From: Cellulosimicrobium marinum
GTDB lineage: Bacteria > Actinomycetota > Actinomycetes > Actinomycetales > Cellulomonadaceae
Direction: 5' to 3'
DNA: 64,000 bases
NCBI RefSeq assembly: GCF_020551945.1
Contig: NZ_JAJBZH010000005.1
Coordinates: 372,001 to 436,000 of the forward strand
How positions within the stretch are numbered: position 1 is the stretch's first letter; each line of letters begins with the position of its first letter. Below the pieces are notes generated by a model, which was not told the DNA's origin, ran no database searches, and was given only the letters and a program-made list of their open reading frames with translations. Below, piece after piece: positions 59,134 through 64,000 of the stretch. The position numbers and the translations under genes are program-made.

Positions 59134-61158
59134 TCAGACCTGCACGCGGTCGCGCACGGCGGTGACGATGCGCTCGATCGCCTCGGCGACCGGCACGCCG
59201 TTGTCCTGGCGGCCGTCGCGGTAGCGGAAGGACACCGCGCCGGCCTCGACGTCCTCGCCGCCCGCGATGAGCGTGAAGGGGACCTTCTGCGTGCTCGCGT
59301 TGCGGATCTTCTTGCCGAACCGGTCGTCGGAGTAGTCGACCTCGGCGCGGATCCCCTGCGCGCGCAGCTGCGCGACGACGTCGGCCAGGTAGTCGTTGAA
59401 CGGCTCCGCGACGGGCACGGCCACGACCTGGACGGGGGCGAGCCACGCCGGGAACGCGCCCGCGTAGTGCTCGAGCAGGACGGCGAAGAACCGCTCGATC
59501 GAGCCGAAGAGCGCACGGTGGATCATGACGGGCCGCTGGCGCGAGCCGTCCGCCGCCGTGTACTCGAGGTCGAACTTCTCGGGCAGGTTGAAGTCGAGCT
59601 GGATGGTCGACATCTGCCACGTGCGGCCGATGGCGTCCTTGGCCTGGACGGAGATCTTCGGGCCGTAGAACGCGGCGCCGCCCGGGTCCGGGACGAGCTC
59701 GAGGCCGGAGGCGGTGGCGACCTCCTCGAGGGTGCGCGTCGCCTCCTCCCACGTCGCGTCGTCGCCCACGGACTTCTCCGGGTCGCGCGTGGACAGCTCG
59801 AGGTAGAAGTCGTCGAGGCCGTAGTCCTTGAGCAGGTCGAGCACGAACGTCAGGAGCGAGGTGAGCTCGTCGCGCATCTGCTCGCGCGTGCAGTAGATGT
59901 GCGCGTCGTCCTGGGTGAACCCGCGCGCGCGGGTCAGGCCGTGCACGACTCCCGACTTCTCGTACCGGTACACCGTCCCGAACTCGAACAGCCGCAGCGG
60001 GAGCTCGCGGTAGGAGCGGCCGCGCGCGTCGAACACGAGGTTGTGCATCGGGCAGTTCATCGGCTTGAGGTAGTAGTCCTGCCCCGCGCGCTTGACGTTG
60101 CCGTCGTCGTCCACCTCCTCGTCGAGGTGCATCGGGGGGTACATCCCGTCCGCGTACCAGTCGAGGTGGCCCGAGGTCTGGAAGAGCTTCGCCTTGGTGA
60201 TGTGCGGGCTGTTGACGAACGAGTAGCCCGCCTCCACGTGCCGCTTGCGCGAGTACTCCTCCATCTCCATGCGGATGATGCCGCCCTTGGGGTGGAAGAC
60301 CGCGAGGCCCGAGCCGATCTCCTCGGGGAAGGAGAAGAGGTCGAGCTCGCTGCCGAGACGGCGGTGGTCGCGGCGCTCGGCCTCGGCGAGGCGCTCGAGG
60401 TACGCCTTGAGCTCGTCCTTCGTGGGCCAGGCGGTGCCGTAGATCCGCTGCAGCTGCGGGTTCTTCTCGCTGCCGCGCCAGTAGGCGGCGGCCGAGCGCA
60501 TGAGCTGGAAGCCGTTGCCGAGGAGCTTCGTCGACGGCAGGTGCGGCCCGCGGCACAGGTCCTTCCACACCACGGTCTCGGACTCGCGGCCCGCGCCGCG
60601 CACGTTGTCGTAGATCGTCAGCTCGGCGCCGCCGACCTCGACGGAGCTGCCGTCGTCGTCCGACGCACCGCCCTTGAGCCCGATGAGCTCGAGCTTGTAC
60701 GGCTCGCCGGCGAGCTCGGCGCGCGCCTCGTCCTCCGTGACGACGCGGCGGCGGAACGTCTGCCCCTCGCGCGCGATGCGCGCCATCGCCTTGTCGAGCG
60801 CCTTGAGGTCCTCGGGGGTGAAGGGCGTCTCGACGTCGAAGTCGTAGTAGAAGCCGTCGGTGACGGGCGGGCCGATCCCGAGCTTCGCGTCCGGGTTGAC
60901 CTGCTGCACGGCCTGGGCGAGGACGTGCGCGGCCGAGTGGCGCAGCACCGCGAGACCGTCCGGCGAGTCGATCGTCACGCCCTCGACCTCGTCGCCGGGC
61001 GCGAGCGCGGTGTCGAGGTCCTTGAGCACGCCGTTCACGCGCACGACGACGACGTCGCGGCGGTCGGCGAACAGCTCCGTGCCCGTCGTGGCCGTCTCCA
61101 CCGTGGCCGTCCCGGTCTCGGGGGCGGTGGTGACTGGTGGCTGGACGACGTCCGACAC
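59134..61158 (-). CDS. thrS: Threonyl-tRNA synthetase
   Basis: 674 aa. N-terminal TGS domain ([44 protein letters not shown]), editing domain, class II core ([99 protein letters not shown]) with the zinc Cys/His ligands, and a C-terminal anticodon domain. N-terminal 30 residues are Thr/Glu-rich. ATG start. Upstream leader of about 170 nt holds a perfect hairpin but no T-box features that I can see. Confidence 0.96.
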   Translation of the reverse strand: MSDVVQPPVTTAPETGTATVETATTGTELFADRRDVVVVRVNGVLKDLDTALAPGDEVEGVTIDSPDGLAVLRHSAAHVLAQAVQQVNPDAKLGIGPPVTDGFYYDFDVETPFTPEDLKALDKAMARIAREGQTFRRRVVTEDEARAELAGEPYKLELIGLKGGASDDDGSSVEVGGAELTIYDNVRGAGRESETVVWKDLCRGPHLPSTKLLGNGFQLMRSAAAYWRGSEKNPQLQRIYGTAWPTKDELKAYLERLAEAERRDHRRLGSELDLFSFPEEIGSGLAVFHPKGGIIRMEMEEYSRKRHVEAGYSFVNSPHITKAKLFQTSGHLDWYADGMYPPMHLDEEVDDDGNVKRAGQDYYLKPMNCPMHNLVFDARGRSYRELPLRLFEFGTVYRYEKSGVVHGLTRARGFTQDDAHIYCTREQMRDELTSLLTFVLDLLKDYGLDDFYLELSTRDPEKSVGDDATWEEATRTLEEVATASGLELVPDPGGAAFYGPKISVQAKDAIGRTWQMSTIQLDFNLPEKFDLEYTAADGSRQRPVMIHRALFGSIERFFAVLLEHYAGAFPAWLAPVQVVAVPVAEPFNDYLADVVAQLRAQGIRAEVDYSDDRFGKKIRNASTQKVPFTLIAGGEDVEAGAVSFRYRDGRQDNGVPVAEAIERIVTAVRDRVQV

Positions 61159-61245
61159 GTGCTGCTCCTTGCAGGGCGGGAGGGCGCCGTCGCGGCGTCC
61201 TCGTGAGCGGGTTCGTCGAGACGCCGCGCAGGTCCGGGCGCTCGA

Positions 61246-61272
61246 AGGGGCGCCGTCGTCGACGGCGCCCCT
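61246..61272 (-). terminator. Hairpin between the 59-aa gene and thrS
   Basis: Perfect 12-bp arms AGGGGCGCCGTC / GACGGCGCCCCT around GTC. Located 61 nt past the stop of the upstream small gene on the minus strand, it can terminate that transcript. It may also influence the thrS leader, being 88 nt upstream of the thrS start. Confidence 0.7.
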
Positions 61273-61332
61273 CGATCGTACCGACCCCCGCAGGGGGGAC
61301 GAACCGGGTTCCGGGCCCGGCGCGTCGGCGGG

Positions 61333-61512
61333 CTACTGGTCGTTCGCCTGCTTCGCCTTGTCGGCGAGGGTGTCGACGTGCTTGTCGACCGAGTCCGGCG
61401 CGACCCCCTTGATCGCGCCGGCGACCTGGTCGATCCGTTCGTCCGTGAGCTGCTCCTTGGCCTTGCCGAGCAGGTCGCCCAGGCCGCCCTGGCTCTTCGG
61501 TGTCTCGCTCAT
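61333..61512 (-). CDS. 59-aa helical small protein
   Basis: Start ATG 61510-61512, stop TAG 61333-61335. It reads MSETPKSQGGLGDLLGKAKE then QLTDERIDQVAGAIKGVAPD and SVDKHVDTLADKAKQANDQ. Fully amphipathic-helical with Lys/Asp/Ala periodicity, like the small CsbD-type or MT0933-type stress proteins of actinobacteria, though I cannot assign either with certainty. It has GGAGGGAGC-type purine-rich sequence before the ATG. Flanked by the CYTH-CHAD gene upstream and the thrS-side terminator, so it is probably a separate transcript. Confidence 0.7.
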   Translation of the reverse strand: MSETPKSQGGLGDLLGKAKEQLTDERIDQVAGAIKGVAPDSVDKHVDTLADKAKQANDQ

Positions 61513-61599
61513 GGCTGCTCCCTCCGGTGGTCGTGCCCCGCGCCGTCGCGCGGTGGCACCGTGCTCCTCGGACGCTACCCAGGCCGCGGCGCTCGCGCC

Positions 61600-63210
61600 T
61601 CACGACGACGTCCACCGCCGCATCCGCGGTCGTCTCGCGCGCTCCCACGCCGCCGCGAAGCCCTCCAGGGCCGCGTCCGCCCGCTGCCGCTCGACCCCGA
61701 CGAGCAGCCCGTGGCTGAACCCGTTCTCCCCGGAGAGGTGGGCCTGCATCCCGAGCGTGCGCAGGGCGCGGCCGAGCCCGACGGCGTCGTGGCGCTCGCC
61801 GAGGGCGTCCTGGACGGCCTCCAGCCGCCGGGCGAAGCGCGCCGCGTGCCTGCCGGTCCGGCCGGGCAGCGAGGGCGCGACGACCTCGCCCGCGTACCGG
61901 GCGCGCTTGGCCGCCTTGCGCACGTCGTGCAGGAGCTCGTCGTACCGGTCCCCCGCCCCGGGGTCGCCCGCGAGCGCCTGCGCCGCCTCCGCCCGGTGGC
62001 GGGTGCGCCGCCAGGCCCTGCGCACGTGCCGCGGGAGCTCGTCGGCGGCCGGGCGGTCGGCGCGCGGGGACAGGGGCGGTGCCTCGGCGAGCGCGTCGAG
62101 CGTGTCGAGGAGGGTCAGGTAGCGCGCGCCGTCCATCTGCCCGACGGCGTCGCGCAGCGCGGCCCGGTACCGCGCGTCGAGCTCGTCGACGACGTGGGCG
62201 CGCACCGGGCCGACGACGAGCTCGGCGGGCAGGGCGTCGAGCACCGTGCGCACCCGGTCGCGCGCGACCTCCGCGTCGCGGGCCTCGCCGAGCACCTGCC
62301 CCCACCACCGCAGGGCGTCGCGGACGGGTTCCGTGCGCTCGCGGTCGAGGAGCGGGCGGAAGGTCGCGAGCGCGCTGCGCAGGCGGCGGGCGGCGACGCG
62401 GGCCTTGTGCACGGCGTCGGGCACGTCCCGGCGGACCGCCGGGTCGAGCCGGACCAGCTCCGCGACCTGCTCGCGCACGTGGTGCACGACGACGTCCCCC
62501 GCCGTGGGGTGGTCCGGCAGCGGCCCGGCGTCGCCGCGGGGCCCGAGGTCCGGGTCCCCCAGGGCGCGGGAGAGCTTCGGCGCGGCGGGTCCGGGCCGGG
62601 CACCGGAGTCGACGAGGGCGTCGACGACGTCGTCGAGCAGGCCGGCGGGGTCGGCGGCGTCGAGGCCGTCCGGTGCGAGCTCGACCTCGACCTCGCGCCA
62701 CGCGCCGGTGCGCCCGCGCGGCGCGACGAGGCGCTCGCCCGTCACGCGGTCGTCGGCGACCTCCACGAGCACGCGGTCGGCGGCGTCGAGGATCACCGTC
62801 ACCCCGCGTCGGGTGCGGACGCGTGCGACGGCGACGAGCGGTGCGCCCCGGGCCAGCCCGCGGACGAGGGCGGCGAGCTCGTCCGGCGGCACCGGGCCGC
62901 CGTCCACCGTGGGCTCGTGGGCAGGTTCGTGGGTGGTGTCCGACGGCGCGTCGCCGCCGAGCGGTCGGCGCACCTCCTCGCGATCCCCGCCGGGCAGGGG
63001 GAGCTTGAGGTGCCACCCGGCGTCCTTCCCGCCGCTGCGACGCCGCAGGGTGACGCCGCGGGCGAGCAGGCGCAGGCCGACCGTGTCGAGGTACACGGCG
63101 TCGAGGTCGACCGGGTCGAGCAGGCGCGTCGTCAGGCCGTCGAGCCGAACCGGCGGCACGCGCCAGCCGTCCGGCACGCGCAGCGTGCGCTCGACCTCGC
63201 GGTACGACAC
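61600..63210 (-). CDS. CYTH and CHAD domain-containing protein
   Basis: 536 aa. N-terminal CYTH domain (EVERTLRVPDGW with the ExExK-like start, LDTVGLRLLARGVTLRRRSGGKDAGWHLKLPLP, EVEVELAPDG) up to about residue 205, then a CHAD domain (VHHVREQVAELVRLDPAVRRDVPDAVHKARVAARRLRSALATF, HDVRKAAKRARYAGE) to about 520, with the conserved His and basic residues for polyphosphate binding. Both domains deal with triphosphates or polyphosphate. A GTG at 63208-63210 follows GAGGGAGG. A strong minus-strand promoter lies 117-145 nt upstream. Confidence 0.88.
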   Translation of the reverse strand: MSYREVERTLRVPDGWRVPPVRLDGLTTRLLDPVDLDAVYLDTVGLRLLARGVTLRRRSGGKDAGWHLKLPLPGGDREEVRRPLGGDAPSDTTHEPAHEPTVDGGPVPPDELAALVRGLARGAPLVAVARVRTRRGVTVILDAADRVLVEVADDRVTGERLVAPRGRTGAWREVEVELAPDGLDAADPAGLLDDVVDALVDSGARPGPAAPKLSRALGDPDLGPRGDAGPLPDHPTAGDVVVHHVREQVAELVRLDPAVRRDVPDAVHKARVAARRLRSALATFRPLLDRERTEPVRDALRWWGQVLGEARDAEVARDRVRTVLDALPAELVVGPVRAHVVDELDARYRAALRDAVGQMDGARYLTLLDTLDALAEAPPLSPRADRPAADELPRHVRRAWRRTRHRAEAAQALAGDPGAGDRYDELLHDVRKAAKRARYAGEVVAPSLPGRTGRHAARFARRLEAVQDALGERHDAVGLGRALRTLGMQAHLSGENGFSHGLLVGVERQRADAALEGFAAAWERARRPRMRRWTSS

Positions 63211-63271
63211 CCCGGCCTCCCTCGCTCCGGCCTCGTCCGAGGTTACGAGCGGGTGGGCGACCACGCACCGG

Positions 63272-63296
63272 GGCACGGGGGCACGGGGGCACGGGG
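63272..63296. repeat. GCACGGGGG triplet repeat
   Basis: The 9-nt unit GCACGGGGG (last copy GCACGGGG) occurs three times in the leader of the CYTH-CHAD gene. Possibly variable in length. Confidence 0.6.
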
Positions 63297-63298
63297 AA

Positions 63299-63319
63299 GG
63301 GCGAGCCATCGGCTCGCCC
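63299..63319. other. Perfect hairpin in the CYTH-CHAD leader
   Basis: 9-bp arms GGGCGAGCC / GGCTCGCCC with a 3-nt loop lie next to the expected transcription start of the minus-strand promoter, so it would sit at the 5' end of the mRNA. It may stabilise the transcript or attenuate transcription. Confidence 0.6.
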
Positions 63320-63326
63320 GTCTCAA

Positions 63327-63355
63327 CGTATAGCGCCCGGGGGGTCGTGCGGCAA
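63327..63355 (-). promoter_or_regulatory. Sigma-70-type promoter for the CYTH-CHAD gene
   Basis: Read on the minus strand: -35 TTGCCG (63350-63355), 17-nt spacer, -10 TATACG (63327-63332). The downstream mRNA would start near 63320 and run to the GTG at 63210. The -35 lies inside the palindromic element at 63342-63361. Confidence 0.65.
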
Positions 63356-63361
63356 CGCCCC
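63342..63361 (+). promoter_or_regulatory. Rifamycin-associated-element-like sequence
   Basis: GGGTCGTGCGGCAACGCCCC matches the rifamycin-associated element (RAE), which I recall as GGGGCTTGCGGCAAGGCCCC, at 17 of 20 positions, including the central TGCGGCAA. It is 113 nt upstream of a HelR-like gene, a known RAE-controlled class. The match is from memory and not scored statistically. Confidence 0.6.
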
Positions 63362-63474
63362 CCGAGGGGCGCAGAATCGCGGTCCGGACCGGCCCACGGT
63401 GCGCAGGGAGAGCCCGCCACGCGCCGTCGGACCCGGCCGGTCTCCCGTCCCCCCCAGCGTGCGGAGCACACCTC

Positions 63475-64000
63475 GTGACCCTGACCACCGCAGTGTTCGA
63501 CCTGCCCGACGGGCAGGCCGCCAAGGCCGACCCCGCTCTCGTCGGCGACGACGCCCGCCACCTCGCCGCCGTCGCCGACGCCGTCGCCGCGCAGGTCGCC
63601 GTCCTCGCCGACCGGCTCGACGTCGCACGCCGCTCCCCCGCCGGGCACGGGCAGGCCGCGCTCGACCGCGACCAGGAGGTGCACCGGCTCACCGCGCGGC
63701 TGCGCACCCTGCGGCGCCACGGCCCCGACCTGTGCCTCGGCCGGTGCGTCCCGGCGGACGGGGGCGACCCGCTCTACGTGGGTCGCGTCGGGCTGCACGA
63801 CGCCGCGGGGCGCCAGCTCCTCGTCGACTGGCGCTCCCCCGCGGCCGAACCGTTCTTCGCCGCGACGACCGCGCGTCCTCTCGGCCTCGCGAGCCGGCGT
63901 CGCTACCGGTGGACCGACGGGCGCGTCACCGACTACTGGGACGAGGCGTTCCTCGCCGACGGCGGCACGGACACCCACCTGGCGCTCGACGACGACTCGG
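63475..64000 (+). CDS. HelD/HelR-like RNA polymerase-associated helicase (N-terminal fragment)
   Basis: 175 codons seen, cut by the window end. HLAAVADAVAAQVAVLADRL forms the N-terminal helical arm, and YVGRVGLHDAAGRQLLVDWR with SPAAEPFFAATTARPLG is the hallmark of actinobacterial HelD-type UvrD/Rep-like ATPases (RNA polymerase recycling; HelR members displace rifamycins). The Walker A region lies outside. GTG start preceded by GGAG at 8 nt. The upstream RAE-like palindrome supports the HelR reading. An ordinary HelD cannot be excluded. Confidence 0.82.
   Translation, partial: MTLTTAVFDLPDGQAAKADPALVGDDARHLAAVADAVAAQVAVLADRLDVARRSPAGHGQAALDRDQEVHRLTARLRTLRRHGPDLCLGRCVPADGGDPLYVGRVGLHDAAGRQLLVDWRSPAAEPFFAATTARPLGLASRRRYRWTDGRVTDYWDEAFLADGGTDTHLALDDDS

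Noticed and set aside
61159-61332. Possible T-box leader of thrS
   Set aside because: No T-box core sequence or specifier hairpin was found; the inverted repeat is a simple perfect hairpin and is better read as the terminator of the preceding gene.
57857-63292. Very long minus-strand open frame of 1811 codons
   Set aside because: It runs across pgsA, the HIT gene, thrS, the small gene and CYTH-CHAD in the wrong frame for most of them; composition is Arg/Ala/Pro noise of a GC-rich genome. Only the pgsA part is real.

Overview
This window looks like chromosomal DNA from a high-GC actinobacterium, most likely Micrococcales and probably a Cellulosimicrobium/Isoptericola/Cellulomonas-type genome. 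The genus is inferred from protein style only. Support for Actinobacteria: very GC-rich codon usage, frequent GTG starts, PimA/PatA/PgsA phosphatidylinositol-mannoside genes, PyrR-PyrB-PyrC-(membrane protein)-CarA-CarB order, an Rv2578c-type radical SAM protein, YkoEDC and a HelD/HelR-type protein. Gene order follows a block I recall as conserved in Streptomyces coelicolor and partly in Mycobacterium (pyr/car, aro, alaS, rpsD, hisS, rel, sec, ruv, pdx, pim, thrS).

Layout. 1-5175 (minus strand): pyrimidine operon pyrR-pyrB-pyrC-membrane protein-carA-carB (carB cut by the window edge). 5371-6364: efp-nusB, closed by a strong hairpin. 6481-7535: a two-gene SatD-like/HTH plus membrane-protein unit preceded by two palindromes. 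7595-15950: shikimate genes aroQ, aroB, aroK, aroC and aroE, interleaved with a glycerophosphodiesterase, a prepilin peptidase, mltG and ruvX. 15947-20199: alaS, two small membrane proteins, rpsD. 20457-26224: rarA, an MMPL transporter, aspS. 26320-32856 is an accessory stretch: PPOX-type oxidase, GNAT, a radical SAM gene behind a perfect LexA box, a TPP riboswitch with ykoEDC, and an M23-like protein. 32899-37789: hisS, MBL hydrolase, cyclophilin, DUF349 protein. 37879-41636 is a second accessory stretch: AbiEi-like protein, LigD-type polymerase, unknown protein, LigC-type ligase. 41733-50943: rel, apt, secF, secD, yajC, ruvB, ruvA, ruvC. 51188-58522: yebC, pdxT, pdxS, a NUDIX protein, pimA, patA, pgsA. 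58522-61158: HIT protein and thrS. 61333-63210: a 59-aa protein and a CYTH-CHAD protein. 63475-64000: the start of a HelD/HelR-like gene behind an element resembling the rifamycin-associated element.

How the parts connect. Most genes are core housekeeping (nucleotide, chorismate, translation, secretion, recombination, phospholipid mannoside synthesis), packed into minus-strand operons with many 4-bp GTGA/ATGA or 1-bp TGATG overlaps. Regulation visible in the sequence: one perfect and one near-perfect LexA box (radical SAM gene and ruvAB), a TPP riboswitch on thiamine-precursor transport, paired TTGATC palindromes at the SatD-like unit, and the rifamycin-element-like palindrome between the CYTH-CHAD and HelR-like genes. 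I saw no tRNA, rRNA, CRISPR array, insertion sequence or prophage.
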